A stretch of 64,000 bases of DNA from Xenorhabdus sp. IM139775 (GCF_028598745.1 NZ_JAQRFK010000011.1:1-64000), one strand, 5' to 3'. Shown: positions 29,242-39,517, counted from the first letter of the stretch. A program made the numbers and translations. Notes: generated from the letters alone by a model not told the origin.

Positions 29242-30481
29242 TAATATATTCGTAGTGTTATCTGCATTTCTATTATTTAACAGTTTTTATATACTCCCTC
29301 CTATAACAAGTTCTTTTATAGTACCAGTAATAGGATTGATATATTCTTTAATATATAGAAATGGGAATCTATCTTATAAGATAATAAGAAAAAAAAAGCT
29401 ATTCAAGCATTATTGTTTTATTGTTTTATTGTTTGGTTCAAATTTACTTATCACTATATTACATAGCTCCTATGATTTATCTTATGCAAAAAACTATTTA
29501 GCACAATTCATTCAACTAACTCTCATTCTATCGTTTTTTTTGTTATTTATTCCTTATAAAATATACAATATAAATTATTTTGAGAGAATAATTGTTTTAA
29601 CTTTTGTTTTACAAAGTATAGTGCAGATAGCTGCCTTTTCAATTCCTAGTATAGCCCAAATAATTCATTTAACTTATGATCAGGACAAGATCCAACGACT
29701 ATATTTAAATTATGGTGGTATAAGAGGGTTAGCATTGACAGGATCTCCTGGCTGGGGCCTATCTATTGGTTATGCTATTTCATTTTTATTTTATGTAAAG
29801 TCTTATATATTAACAAGAAATATTAAATTTACAACTATCATAATTGGTTTATTGCTTATAGTTGGAGCTCTTTTTTCTGGAAGAACTGCATTTTTAGGAT
29901 TATTATTTAGTGTATTATATTTCTTTATATCAAATGATACCTACACTCAAAAAATAATAAAACCAATTAAAATATTCATATCAATGCTTACCATATTGTT
30001 TATATGTATGATTATATATCCAACAATGATTCAGCAGATAGAACAAAAAGTATTTCCTTTTATTTTTGAATTCGTATATAAATATGAAAATACAGGGAAA
30101 TTTTCCTCTAAATCTACTGATGTTCTGAGTAATATGTGGGGTGTAAAAATTACATTCAACGAAATAATGTTTGGATCAGGAATATTTACAGATCAAAGTA
30201 GTGGTAATTATTATAAAAATGTAGATGTAGGCGTGATTAGAAATATTTTATTCGGTGGAATCCTATGGTTTGTTTTAATCTGTTTTTACCAAATATTTAT
30301 TTTGGATATTTTTAATAAGAACTTCAGATGTAAAAATGAAAAAAATATATTGATTTTGCTCTTTATAATGCTTTCAATTATGGAATTGAAAGCTATGACA
30401 CTTGGTTTTAATAAGTATATGTTTACAATTTTAACTTTTTATTATTTTTCTAAAAAAATTAGCAAAGTGGAGGAACTATGA
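29225..30481 (+). CDS. wzy: O-antigen polymerase Wzy
   Basis: Polytopic protein of 418 residues with about ten to eleven hydrophobic helices and a large hydrophilic loop (about 270-330, containing EQKVFPFIFEFVYKY and GVKITFNEIMFGSGIFTD), as expected for Wzy. No sequence motif identifies Wzy strictly; the call rests on topology, the O-antigen context and the absence of another candidate in the cluster. Very AT-rich. Overlaps the following GT2 gene by 4 nt (ATGA). Confidence 0.75.
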   Translation: MLKENNNIFVVLSAFLLFNSFYILPPITSSFIVPVIGLIYSLIYRNGNLSYKIIRKKKLFKHYCFIVLLFGSNLLITILHSSYDLSYAKNYLAQFIQLTLILSFFLLFIPYKIYNINYFERIIVLTFVLQSIVQIAAFSIPSIAQIIHLTYDQDKIQRLYLNYGGIRGLALTGSPGWGLSIGYAISFLFYVKSYILTRNIKFTTIIIGLLLIVGALFSGRTAFLGLLFSVLYFFISNDTYTQKIIKPIKIFISMLTILFICMIIYPTMIQQIEQKVFPFIFEFVYKYENTGKFSSKSTDVLSNMWGVKITFNEIMFGSGIFTDQSSGNYYKNVDVGVIRNILFGGILWFVLICFYQIFILDIFNKNFRCKNEKNILILLFIMLSIMELKAMTLGFNKYMFTILTFYYFSKKISKVEEL

Positions 30482-31398
30482 ATAAAACAAAAGTTTCTGT
30501 AATAATACCTACACATAATAGATCTCTTTTACTAAAAAGAGCCATAGATAGTGTTATTGAACAGTCATATACTCCTTATGAAATCGTGGTAGTCGATGAT
30601 TCAAATTGTTTAGATACCCAAAAGTTAATTAAAAGCTATGACAATAAGCTTAATGTTAAATTGATAATTAACCCTAATACAGGGGCGTCTTCATCTAGAA
30701 ATTATGGAGCCATTCATGCAACAGGTGAATACATAAGTTTTCTAGACGACGATGACATGTGGCTGCCAAATAAATTAGAAAAACAAATAAATAAATTGAA
30801 AAATAAAAAATATGATGCCATATTTACACAATTATTTATAAAATATGAAAATAGAAATTTACAATATAAAACCAAGGGGAAAATCCCTAATGATATCTTG
30901 AAAGAAATTTGTATGGAAAATTTTATAGGAGGAACAATTACATCCTTTATAAACCGTGAATTTTTCTTAATGGTTAGAGGATTTGATGAAAACTTTCCAG
31001 CAAGAGAGGAATATGATTTATGGATAAGATTAATTAAAAATCATGCAGCTATAACTATAGTTGAAGAACCTTTAGTTATAGCTAACCGCTCTTTGGATAA
31101 AAGAAAAAGAATATCAGCTAATATAAATAATTATATTAAAGCTATAGATATGATTAATAAAAAGCATAATGATTTAGTAAATAATACATTAAGCACAGAT
31201 GAAAAAAAGACACGAACTTCTAAACAATATGAATTTCTCGCAGCACAAGCCATATCGATAGGATTAAGAAAAGAAAGTTTTATTTACTATAGTAAGTCAT
31301 TTATAAATAGGAAAAAACTCAAACCTATTATACTTAGTATATTATCATTAATAAATCCAATTTTAGTTATAAAAATCAGATGCATAATGGATAAATAA
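30478..31398 (+). CDS. family 2 glycosyltransferase
   Basis: 306-residue GT-A transferase. KVSVIIPTHNRSLLLKRAID is the donor-binding N-terminus, ASSSRNYGAIHATGEYISFL leads to the DDDD metal-binding motif (DDDDMW, about residue 96), and EEYDLWIRLIKN is the typical acceptor-side block. ATGA overlap with wzy and 1 bp from the next gene show operon organisation. Specificity cannot be predicted. Confidence 0.85.
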   Translation: MNKTKVSVIIPTHNRSLLLKRAIDSVIEQSYTPYEIVVVDDSNCLDTQKLIKSYDNKLNVKLIINPNTGASSSRNYGAIHATGEYISFLDDDDMWLPNKLEKQINKLKNKKYDAIFTQLFIKYENRNLQYKTKGKIPNDILKEICMENFIGGTITSFINREFFLMVRGFDENFPAREEYDLWIRLIKNHAAITIVEEPLVIANRSLDKRKRISANINNYIKAIDMINKKHNDLVNNTLSTDEKKTRTSKQYEFLAAQAISIGLRKESFIYYSKSFINRKKLKPIILSILSLINPILVIKIRCIMDK

Positions 31399-31399
31399 C

Positions 31400-32677
31400 A
31401 TGGCCAGTTATAATAAAATAGAAAAAAAAATTGCTGACTACTTAAAGAAAAACCCCTCCCTAAAGAGAACAATAAAAAAAACGTATCAATATTTTTCTTA
31501 TTTATTTTATAAAAAGAAAAAAAAAGTAGTATGCAATTATGATGTAGTCCCTATCAATAATGATGAACATGAATCTTACTTTGGCTATTATGACAAAAAT
31601 CCATATAAAAATGGCCGAGTATTATATCAAGAGATAGAGGGGAACTCTTATGAAATACCTTTAAAAAAAATCTTAAAAGAAGAATTTATATACATAGTTA
31701 TTAAAGAAAATAATGATATAATTTATAAAAACAAAACTTATGCTTTTAACTGGCAACAAGGCTCTAAACCTCAATGGATTTCAGACAATCAAATTGTCTA
31801 TAATAATATAATAGATGGTAAGACAAGAGCTGTTATATATTCTATTAATGATAGGAAGGAAGTGATTCTTGAATATCCTATTTATGATAGTTTTAAAAAT
31901 TTATTTTATTTATCTATTAACTATGAAGTTCTTAGCAGTCTTCGACCTGATTATGGTTATTTCAAAAAAAACGGTTGGAATAATACTAATTATTATCAAC
32001 AATCAATAATTTATTGTGAATATAATAAAAAACCTTACAGTTTAATAAAAATAGATGATATAAATAAAAAATTTCCCATACATGAAAACATATCATATGA
32101 AAAACAGAAACTTAATCACATCATGATATCTCCCGATGGAAAGCTATTTCTTTTTTTACATAGATTTTATGGTGCAAAAAATGAGAGAAATGATCGCTTG
32201 TTTATTGCTAGTATGAAAAAAATGCCAGATACTAATTTGGCTTTATTAAATAACACCAAAATGGTCAGTCATTATTGCTGGATTGACTCAAACTCTTTTA
32301 TTGTGTATATGAACTTCAATAATTTGACAGGATATTACATAGTAAACATTAATGATAATCTTGAATTAAAGATAGAAAAATTAGATATTCCAAATTTAGA
32401 TAAATATGGAGATGGTCACCCTACTTATATTGGTGACAATAAGTTCATTACTGATACTTATCCTGACAAATCAAGAAATAAACATCTATTATTAGTGGAC
32501 ATAGATAACAATAAAGTTGACGTTTTAGGGTCATTTTGGGAACCTTTAAAATATTATGAAGAATCTCGATGTGATTTACACCCTAAATGGGATAAAGATA
32601 ATAAGTGTATATATATAGATTCAGTACATACAGGAAAAAGAAAGCTATATAAAATCGGCCCCATAATTATAGGGTAG
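31400..32677 (+). CDS. beta-propeller-like protein of the O-antigen cluster, function unknown
   Basis: 425 residues, cytoplasmic (no signal peptide). After a basic N-terminus, the segment HESYFGYYDKNPYKNGRVLY and repeated blade-like units follow: GSKPQWISDNQIVYNNI, LNHIMISPDGKLFLFLHRFY, KMVSHYCWIDSNSFIVYMNF, DGHPTYIGDNKFITDTYPDK and SRCDLHPKWDKDNKCIYIDS. This resembles TolB/WD-like propellers (SPDGK, W-x-D). Similar proteins occur in other O-antigen and capsule clusters with no proven role. It could be a transferase accessory or modify the O-unit; I do not assign a function. Starts 1 bp after the GT2 stop. Confidence 0.6.
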   Translation: MASYNKIEKKIADYLKKNPSLKRTIKKTYQYFSYLFYKKKKKVVCNYDVVPINNDEHESYFGYYDKNPYKNGRVLYQEIEGNSYEIPLKKILKEEFIYIVIKENNDIIYKNKTYAFNWQQGSKPQWISDNQIVYNNIIDGKTRAVIYSINDRKEVILEYPIYDSFKNLFYLSINYEVLSSLRPDYGYFKKNGWNNTNYYQQSIIYCEYNKKPYSLIKIDDINKKFPIHENISYEKQKLNHIMISPDGKLFLFLHRFYGAKNERNDRLFIASMKKMPDTNLALLNNTKMVSHYCWIDSNSFIVYMNFNNLTGYYIVNINDNLELKIEKLDIPNLDKYGDGHPTYIGDNKFITDTYPDKSRNKHLLLVDIDNNKVDVLGSFWEPLKYYEESRCDLHPKWDKDNKCIYIDSVHTGKRKLYKIGPIIIG

Positions 32678-32805
32678 TCTTTTATATAAAATAAAATTAT
32701 ATATACCTTTAAATCGTATTAATGTTAATTATTAACAAATTTGTAGATAATTATGTTTCTACTATAATATTTAATTACACAATAAAATTCATGTAAATAA
32801 AATTA

Positions 32806-33627
32806 ATGGAAAAGTTCTCCGTTCTGATTAGTGTTTATATTAATGATGATCCAATCTTCTTCAAAAAAGCACTGAATAGTATTTATTACGAACAAACACT
32901 TAAACCTAGTCAAATTGTGATTGTTGGTGATGGAAATTTAAACGAATCACAATTATCTGTGATAAATAAATTTTCTCGAAGAGTTGGAGCTAATATAGTA
33001 AACTTCTATCAACTAGATGAAAATTTAGGCCTTGCTAACGCCTTGAATTATGGATTAAAAAAATGTAAGTTTGACCTTGTAGCCCGAATGGACGCAGACG
33101 ATATATCTCTACCTGAACGTTTTCATATACAGATAAAATTTATGGTAGAAAATCCTAATATTGATGTATGTGGTTCTTATATAAATGAAATTAATCCTTA
33201 TAATGAAAAGCTTATATCAACAAAAAAAGTTCCTCTATCTCATGAAGAAATATATACATTTGGGAAGAAAAGAAGCCCCATGAATCATCCATCTGTGATA
33301 TTTAAAAAAGAAAAAATTTTATCTCTAGGCGGCTATCCTTTATTTAGAAAATCACAAGACTTTGCTTTATGGAGTCTGCTTCTTAATAGTCAATCATGTT
33401 TCAGTAACTTGGATATTGTATTGTTACATATGAGATGCGGTAAAAATCTCTTACAAAAGAGGGGGTTATTTCATTTAAAACAAGAGATAAAAGTTATTAA
33501 TTTCCAAAGAAGAATAGGATTTATATCTAGAAGGGAACTCATATATTCAATTTTTATTAGATCTATGTTTAGATTGTCACCTATTTTCATAAGAAAATAT
33601 TTATATAAAATATTAAGAGCATTATAA
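32806..33627 (+). CDS. family 2 glycosyltransferase
   Basis: 273 residues. EKFSVLISVYINDDPIFFKK starts the GT-A fold, NLGLANALNYGLKKCKFDLV leads to the metal site ARMDADDISLPERF (DADD near residue 99), and CGSYINEINPYNEKLIST then MNHPSVIFKKEKILSLGGYP are typical of bacterial GT2 enzymes of the beta-1,3-type group. Separated from the previous gene by 128 bp of AT-rich sequence with no clear promoter. An IS630 wreck follows. Confidence 0.85.
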   Translation: MEKFSVLISVYINDDPIFFKKALNSIYYEQTLKPSQIVIVGDGNLNESQLSVINKFSRRVGANIVNFYQLDENLGLANALNYGLKKCKFDLVARMDADDISLPERFHIQIKFMVENPNIDVCGSYINEINPYNEKLISTKKVPLSHEEIYTFGKKRSPMNHPSVIFKKEKILSLGGYPLFRKSQDFALWSLLLNSQSCFSNLDIVLLHMRCGKNLLQKRGLFHLKQEIKVINFQRRIGFISRRELIYSIFIRSMFRLSPIFIRKYLYKILRAL

Positions 33628-33699
33628 TAACTCCACTTTGTTAGCCATATATTTAATTAATTATATTTTTAATTGAATAACTACTAAATGGCTTGCCAA

Positions 33700-34663
33700 A
33701 ATGGTAGGAGTAGGAGTATCAAAGAAACTCAGTCCTATTTTTGCAAATGTCTTGATTGCACAAAAATAAGCCGCAAAAGGAAGGACTGAGTTATATTTAT
33801 TTTACCACCAATCCCCCGCAATGAACGACGCCAGATGAAAAAAGTCGTTCAAAAAACGACGGATAAAAATTATGCACGCCGGATCATGAGTATACTCTTA
33901 TTATACTAAGGCAAGCCCGTCGCCCAAGTGGCCGATAAACTGTGTTGTGCTGAGTCTTCCGTCTGGCACTGGATTAGACGGTTTAGGGGCAGATGGATAG
34001 GGTTACTCAGTTTACCGGCAGGACGAGGACGCTATACACGATGGCATTTAGCCCCACTTTGCCCTCTTCTGTCCTATCTCTTAACACATACTCCCCAACA
34101 GTTTTGTTATCGCGGTTCCTGATGGAACCTGGCCTTTTCGTATTTTTAATCAATAAGTTACTCAATATTGCCCTTTCAATGAGCACACTTTATCGTTACT
34201 TCCGTCAACAAGAAATGGTCTGAAGAAGGGCGGCCCTGATATTAAAGTTACCCAATCCGGAATATGAAGAAAAAATGGGTCCGTATTACCGAAGCTCTCT
34301 CCCATGCCTCAGAGAAACATCCTGTTGTTTATGAAGATGAAGTGGATATTCATTTGAACCCGAAAATCGGTGCAGGCTGGTATTTTAGAGGCCAGCCAAA
34401 AAGTATTCTCACACCCGGGCATACTTTGCGGGTTATCTTGATGCTCGGACCAACAAAATTGTCGTTGCAGGTGACATGAAGAAAAATCATCAATTATTTA
34501 TCAATATGTTAGCGGGATTAAAACGCCAATATTATGATGCAGAAACTTTAACCATGATTTTAGACAACTACGTTATCTATAAAAACAAACTGGTAAAAGA
34601 GTGGCTACAACAGAATCCGACCGTGACGCTTTTATTCCTTCCGGTTTATTTTTCCATATAAAA
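33700..34663 (+). mobile_element. degraded IS630-family insertion sequence
   Basis: Broken plus-strand frames give PRNERRQMKKVVQKTTDKNY, PVAQVADKLCCAESSVWHWI (helix-turn-helix) from 33918, then after a shift MKKKWVRITEALSHASEKHP with VVYEDEVDIHLNPKIGAGW (first Asp of the DDE triad) and LTMILDNYVIYKNKLVKEWL with NPTVTLLFLPVYF (second part). At least three frameshifts and a missing C-terminus make it inactive. It lies between the last GT2 gene and ugd and probably marks a recombination joint in the cluster. Confidence 0.8.
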
Positions 34664-34672
34664 GGTTAAAAC

Positions 34673-34690
34673 CACCGTCTTTAGACGGTG
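34673..34690. repeat. short hairpin resembling an IS200/IS605 end
   Basis: The arms caccgtct and agacggtg with a TT loop form a perfect 8-bp hairpin directly after the IS630 wreck. Subterminal hairpins of this size are typical of IS200/IS605-type ends; no transposase accompanies it. It could equally be a terminator for plus-strand transcripts, although no T run follows. Confidence 0.35.
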
Positions 34691-34836
34691 ACCTTGATCG
34701 TAAGTGTTTTGAAGTATGCGTGTTTAGCCAAGACGGACGACTTTAGTTGGTAGTAGTTAAGTCACCCACTTGAATTGAGTCGGTGTCCATATAGGCATTT
34801 AATATCATATTTATTATTAACTTCACAGAGGTGAAC

Positions 34837-36003
34837 TTGAAAATTACAATTGTTGGAACCGGGTATGTAGGGATTTCGAATGGAATTCTCCTAGCTAAAA
34901 AAAACAAAGTCATCGCACTAGATATTGATAATATAAAAATAAACCTTCTGAATAATAAAAAATCTCCAATTTCCGATAATGAAATAGAAAGGTATTTAAT
35001 CGAAAAAGATTTAGATTTCACTGCAACCTTAGATAAAGAATTTGCATATAAAGATACGGATTTTATCATCATTGCCACTCCAACTGACTATGATTCAAAA
35101 AACAATTATTTCAACACAAAATCAGTAGAATCTGTTATTGAAGATGTCCTAGAGCACAATCCTTCCGCAACAATGATAATCAAATCAACTATTCCAGTTG
35201 GTTTTACTAAACAAATGAGAGAAAAATATCAAACTAACAATATTATTTTCTCTCCTGAATTCTTACGTGAAGGACGAGCTCTTTACGATAACCTATATCC
35301 ATCCAGAATTGTTGTTGGTGAGCGTTCTGAAAGAGCAAAAATATTTGCGAACCTTCTTATCGAAGGTGCAATCAAGAAGGATATTCCTGTTCTTTTCACA
35401 GATTCTACTGAAGCTGAGGCCATAAAACTCTTCGCCAATACTTACCTTGCTATGCGTGTAGCTTATTTTAATGAGCTAGATAGTTATGCCGAAGCTAAGG
35501 GGTTAGATTCACGCCAGATCATTGAAGGTGTATGCTTAGATCCACGTATTGGTAATCATTACAACAATCCATCTTTTGGTTATGGTGGTTATTGTCTACC
35601 AAAAGACACAAAACAGTTACTGGCTAACTACCAGGAAGTACCAAATAATATTATTGGTGCAATTGTAGAAGCTAATCGAACTCGTAAAGATTTTATTGCT
35701 GATTCTATTATTAGTAAAAATCCAAAAGTAGTTGGTGTCTATCGTCTGATTATGAAATCAGGTTCAGATAATTTCAGGGCTTCTTCAATTCAAGGAATCA
35801 TGAAACGAATCAAAGCTAAAGGTATTGAAGTAGTCATTTTTGAACCTGAAATGAAAGAAGATACTTTCTTCCACTCAAAACTGATCCGTGATTTAAATGA
35901 ATTCAAATCTATTTCTGACATTATTATTTCCAATCGTATGTCTATAGATTTAAAAGACGTTGAATCAAAAGTATATTCACGTGACCTTTTTGGAAATGAT
36001 TAA
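34837..36003 (+). CDS. ugd: UDP-glucose 6-dehydrogenase
   Basis: Oxidises UDP-glucose to UDP-glucuronate with two NAD+. The probable start is TTG 34837: AGAGGTGA sits at the right distance before it and the product [16 protein letters not shown] then matches E. coli Ugd in start and in length (388 residues). A GTG at 34831 would overlap that ribosome binding site. Rossmann motif GTGYVG, catalytic Cys in [12 protein letters not shown], and active-site blocks [19 protein letters not shown] and [15 protein letters not shown] are intact. The gene is less AT-rich than the transferases upstream. Feeds the next gene. Confidence 0.95.
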   Translation: MKITIVGTGYVGISNGILLAKKNKVIALDIDNIKINLLNNKKSPISDNEIERYLIEKDLDFTATLDKEFAYKDTDFIIIATPTDYDSKNNYFNTKSVESVIEDVLEHNPSATMIIKSTIPVGFTKQMREKYQTNNIIFSPEFLREGRALYDNLYPSRIVVGERSERAKIFANLLIEGAIKKDIPVLFTDSTEAEAIKLFANTYLAMRVAYFNELDSYAEAKGLDSRQIIEGVCLDPRIGNHYNNPSFGYGGYCLPKDTKQLLANYQEVPNNIIGAIVEANRTRKDFIADSIISKNPKVVGVYRLIMKSGSDNFRASSIQGIMKRIKAKGIEVVIFEPEMKEDTFFHSKLIRDLNEFKSISDIIISNRMSIDLKDVESKVYSRDLFGND

Positions 36004-36033
36004 TTTTTTATAAACTATAACAGTTGAGTTATT

Positions 36034-37038
36034 ATGAAATACTTAGTCACAGGCGCAGCAGGATTCATTGGTTTTCATTTAATAAAAAAATTAATAAAAA
36101 ATGGGAATCATATTATTGGAATTGATAACATCAACGATTATTATGACATCTCTTTGAAAAAATCAAGATTGGAAATTTTATCTACTCTTGATAATTTCAA
36201 ATTCATATTTATGGATGTTTCTGATAAAAACTCAATTGAAGAATTGTTTAAAAACAACCAAATTGATCGTGTCATTCATTTAGCTGCTCAAGCTGGTGTC
36301 CGATATTCCTTAATTAATCCTTATTCTTACTCAGATAGCAATCTATCAGGATTTTTAACTATTCTTGAAGGTTGTCGACATAATAATATTAATCACTTAG
36401 TATATGCATCATCAAGCTCTGTTTATGGTTTAAATGATCAACTTCCATTTTCAACGTCTGACTCAGTAGATCATCCTATTTCTTTATATGCTGCTACGAA
36501 GAAAGCTAACGAGTTAATGGCTCACAGCTATTCTCATTTATATGGCATTCCCACTACAGGACTTAGATTTTTTACAGTCTATGGACCATGGGGAAGACCA
36601 GATATGGCTCTATTCAAATTTACAAAATCAATACTAAACCATGACCCCATAGATGTTTATAACAATGGACAACTTAGCCGTGACTTCACTTATGTAGATG
36701 ATATTGTTGAAGGCATTGTCCGAATTTCTGATGTTGTTCCTACTTCTAATAGTTCTTGGACATCCAAAATAGGTAATCCAGCAAATAGTTCAGCACCTTA
36801 TAAAGTATATAATATTGGTAATGGTTCTCCCGTGAATTTAATGGATTACATTAATGCTCTAGAAAATAGTTTAGGCATTAAAGCGATTAAAAACATGCTT
36901 CCTATGCAACCTGGTGATGTTTATTCGACATGGGCTAATACTGAAGACCTATTTAAAGCTACTGGCTACAAACCTTCCACTAACGTATCGGACGGTGTGG
37001 AACAGTTTATTCAATGGTATAAACAATATTATCTGTAA
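36034..37038 (+). CDS. UDP-glucuronate 4-epimerase
   Basis: Extended short-chain dehydrogenase fold; predicted to convert UDP-GlcA made by Ugd into UDP-GalA. NAD motif TGAAGFIGFHL, catalytic SSS (YASSSSVYG) and YxxxK (YAATKKANELMAHSYSHLYG), plus LRFFTVYGPWGRPDMALFKF, which is typical of GlcA epimerases (capsule CapI/Gla type). 334 residues, close to the family's length. 30 bp after ugd. No reliable short name, so no symbol is given. Supplies galacturonate for O-antigen or for the GalA-containing core made by WabG-type transferases. Confidence 0.9.
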   Translation: MKYLVTGAAGFIGFHLIKKLIKNGNHIIGIDNINDYYDISLKKSRLEILSTLDNFKFIFMDVSDKNSIEELFKNNQIDRVIHLAAQAGVRYSLINPYSYSDSNLSGFLTILEGCRHNNINHLVYASSSSVYGLNDQLPFSTSDSVDHPISLYAATKKANELMAHSYSHLYGIPTTGLRFFTVYGPWGRPDMALFKFTKSILNHDPIDVYNNGQLSRDFTYVDDIVEGIVRISDVVPTSNSSWTSKIGNPANSSAPYKVYNIGNGSPVNLMDYINALENSLGIKAIKNMLPMQPGDVYSTWANTEDLFKATGYKPSTNVSDGVEQFIQWYKQYYL

Positions 37039-37077
37039 GCTGTTAAGCTATATTCCCAATAATTACTAGGGAACACC

Positions 37078-37581
37078 ATGCTAAACATCGTCCTATTCGA
37101 ACCAGAAATTCCGCCTAACACAGGCAATATCATCCGTCTTTGCGCCAACACAGGCTGTCAGCTTCATCTCATTCAACCTTTGGGTTTCACATGGGACGAT
37201 AAACGCCTGCGTCGCGCTGGGCTGGATTACCACGAATTCGCCAATATCAGGCAGCACCACGATTACAACGCATTCTTGGAAAGTGAAGGGCTTAGTTCAG
37301 TCAATTCGCAATCCCCTTCCGGAGCGCGCCTGTTTGCCTTAACGACAAAAGGTACTCCGGCACACAGTAATGTTAGTTATCGTGATGGTGATTACCTGAT
37401 GTTCGGACCGGAAACCCGTGGTTTGCCGTCTTATGTGTTAGATAACATGCCACCTGAACAGAAAATCAGGATCCCTATGCTGGCGGATAGCCGTAGCATG
37501 AATCTTTCTAATACTGTTGCTGTGGTGGTGTTTGAAGCATGGCGGCAACTGGGTTATCCGGGTGCGTTATTGCGGGATTAA
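37078..37581 (+). CDS. trmL: tRNA (cytidine/uridine-34 2'-O)-methyltransferase TrmL
   Basis: SPOUT-class enzyme that methylates the wobble ribose of tRNA-Leu. 167 residues. N-terminus [20 protein letters not shown] and the trefoil-knot AdoMet site ([30 protein letters not shown]) are conserved. An insertion of about ten residues ([12 protein letters not shown]) lengthens it relative to E. coli YibK. This gene begins the conserved block trmL-cysE-gpsA-secB and closes the O-antigen region. Confidence 0.95.
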   Translation: MLNIVLFEPEIPPNTGNIIRLCANTGCQLHLIQPLGFTWDDKRLRRAGLDYHEFANIRQHHDYNAFLESEGLSSVNSQSPSGARLFALTTKGTPAHSNVSYRDGDYLMFGPETRGLPSYVLDNMPPEQKIRIPMLADSRSMNLSNTVAVVVFEAWRQLGYPGALLRD

Positions 37582-37586
37582 GATTA

Positions 37587-37625
37587 ATAGGATATTCAGC
37601 GCCTAATCCGTACTGAATATCCTAT
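37587..37625. terminator. stem-loop between trmL and cysE
   Basis: Thirteen-bp perfect arms ataggatattcag / ctgaatatcctat with a 13-nt loop between convergent genes; no long T run, so it may be a shared weak terminator. Confidence 0.5.
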
Positions 37626-37656
37626 CTATTGATGCTCGTAAGAAAAGGACAGAATT

Positions 37657-38478
37657 TCAAATCCCATCCCCATTCTCAAATCCATTATTGATGCCATTGA
37701 AATGCTGGTTCATATCCAGTGATGGCTTCTCGCTTTCCGGTTTACCCACAATCCTTGCCGGTACGCCTGCCACTGTGGTATGCGGTGGCACTGGCCTTAA
37801 TACAACCGACCCTGCCCCAATTTTTGCGCCACGGCCAATCTCAATATTACCAAGGATTTTGGCTCCCGCACCAATCATCACCCCTTCACGCACTTTCGGA
37901 TGACGATCTCCCACTGTTTTGCCCGTCCCGCCCAGCGTGACGGATTGCAGAATGGAGACATCGTTTTCAACAATTGCCGTTTCACCAATCACAATGCCGG
38001 TTGCGTGATCGAGCATGATGCCACAGCCAATCTCCGCGGCGGGATGGATATCAACACCAAATGAAACTGATACTTGGTTTTGCAGGTAAATCGCCAGTGC
38101 TTTGCGATCTTGTTTCCACAACCAGTGTGCAATGCGGTAAGCCTGTAGTGCATGGAAGCCCTTAAGGTAGAGCAATGGAGTCGAATATTTATCGACTGCC
38201 GGATCGCGCAGGCGAACCGCTTTGATGTCACAGGCTGCCGATTCAATCATCTTAGGATCACTGCGGTACGCATTTTCAACGACTTCCCTGACTTCAATAG
38301 GAGGCATAATCGGTGATGCCAGCTTATTTGCCAGCATATAGCTCAGGGCACTACCCAGATTTTTATGCTTGAGTAGTGTCGCGTGAAAAAAGCTGGCTAA
38401 CATGGGTTCACAATCTGCCAGAGCCCTTGCTTCATTTTTTATATTTTCCCAGACTTCATTCAGTTCTGATCGCGACAT
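37657..38478 (-). CDS. cysE: serine O-acetyltransferase CysE
   Basis: Acetylates serine with acetyl-CoA, the first step of cysteine synthesis, and is feedback-inhibited by cysteine. The start at 38478 gives MSRSELNEVWENIKNEARAL, aligned with E. coli; 28 upstream codons do not match. The helical N-domain holds LADCEPMLASFFHATLLKH, the left-handed beta-helix hexapeptide repeats run from about 140 to 240, with catalytic HPAAEIG and DHATG histidines, and the tail ends NGFENGDGI (cysteine-synthase binding Ile). 273 residues. Follows gpsA by 19 bp. Confidence 0.96.
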   Translation of the reverse strand: MSRSELNEVWENIKNEARALADCEPMLASFFHATLLKHKNLGSALSYMLANKLASPIMPPIEVREVVENAYRSDPKMIESAACDIKAVRLRDPAVDKYSTPLLYLKGFHALQAYRIAHWLWKQDRKALAIYLQNQVSVSFGVDIHPAAEIGCGIMLDHATGIVIGETAIVENDVSILQSVTLGGTGKTVGDRHPKVREGVMIGAGAKILGNIEIGRGAKIGAGSVVLRPVPPHTTVAGVPARIVGKPESEKPSLDMNQHFNGINNGFENGDGI

Positions 38479-38497
38479 TTCAGTGTTCCCATTTGAC

Positions 38498-39517
38498 TTA
38501 AGAGTGAGAGCCTTCTCCCTCATCTCTGGTAGCTCTTCCCAATAATGCTTGGGCAGCCTCAATCACATTTTTATTGCAGTACAGTATCTGGTAGATCTGT
38601 TCTGTGATCGGCATTTCAACACCCGCTCGTGCTGCCAAAGCACGAACTTCTTTCGTATTGCGATATCCTTCAACAACTTGTCCGATCTCGCGCTGCGCTT
38701 CATCGACACCGATGCCTTTCCCCAACATCATGCCAAAACGACGGTTACGGGATTGGTTATCGGTACAGGTCAGGACTAAATCGCCTAATCCCGCCATACC
38801 CATAAAGGTGGAAGGATCAGCACCCAACGCGATCCCAAGGCGGCTCATTTCTGCCAAACCGCGGGTGATCAATGCGGTGCGGGCATTAGCGCCGAATCCC
38901 ATACCATCAGAGATCCCGGCACCAATTGCAATAACATTTTTTATTGCTCCGCCGAGCTGTACGCCTATGAAATCTGGGTTTTTGTAGACCCGGAAACTTT
39001 TACCGCAATGGAAGAATTGTTGAAGTTCTTCACCAAATTCAGGGGTGGTGGCAGAAACGGCAATTGCTGTGGGTAAACCTGCCGCGAGTTCTTTGGCGAA
39101 TGTCGGGCCAGAAACAACGGCCAAAGGGGTTTCATGACCTAATATCTCACGGGCTACATCCTGCAATAAGCGCCCTGTTTCAGTTTCAAGCCCCTTGGTC
39201 GCCCAAACAATCCGGCTGTCATGTTGTAAATGGGGTTTTATCTGCTGTAAGACGTCACCGAAAACATGGCTGGGAACCACGATCAGGATATTGCGGCTGG
39301 CTGAAACCGCACGCTGCAAATCCGCCTCAAGCCGTAAGCTATCAGGAAAAGGAACATCCGGTAAAAATGTCTGATTACAACGCGCTTGTTGCAAGGCATT
39401 AACGTGCGCAGGGTTATGCCCCCAAAGCACAACTTGGTGCCCATTGCGAGCCAGAGTAATGGCTAAGGCGGTGCCGTATGAGCCGGCACCGATCACTGTC
39501 ATAGAAGCAGTATTCAT
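38498..39517 (-). CDS. gpsA: glycerol-3-phosphate dehydrogenase [NAD(P)+] GpsA
   Basis: Reduces dihydroxyacetone phosphate to sn-glycerol 3-phosphate for phospholipid synthesis. 339 residues. Dinucleotide motif [19 protein letters not shown], the substrate region [13 protein letters not shown], and catalytic Lys in [20 protein letters not shown]. The start codon overlaps the secB stop by 1 nt (39517), indicating coupling in a secB-gpsA-cysE operon. Confidence 0.97.
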   Translation of the reverse strand: MNTASMTVIGAGSYGTALAITLARNGHQVVLWGHNPAHVNALQQARCNQTFLPDVPFPDSLRLEADLQRAVSASRNILIVVPSHVFGDVLQQIKPHLQHDSRIVWATKGLETETGRLLQDVAREILGHETPLAVVSGPTFAKELAAGLPTAIAVSATTPEFGEELQQFFHCGKSFRVYKNPDFIGVQLGGAIKNVIAIGAGISDGMGFGANARTALITRGLAEMSRLGIALGADPSTFMGMAGLGDLVLTCTDNQSRNRRFGMMLGKGIGVDEAQREIGQVVEGYRNTKEVRALAARAGVEMPITEQIYQILYCNKNVIEAAQALLGRATRDEGEGSHS

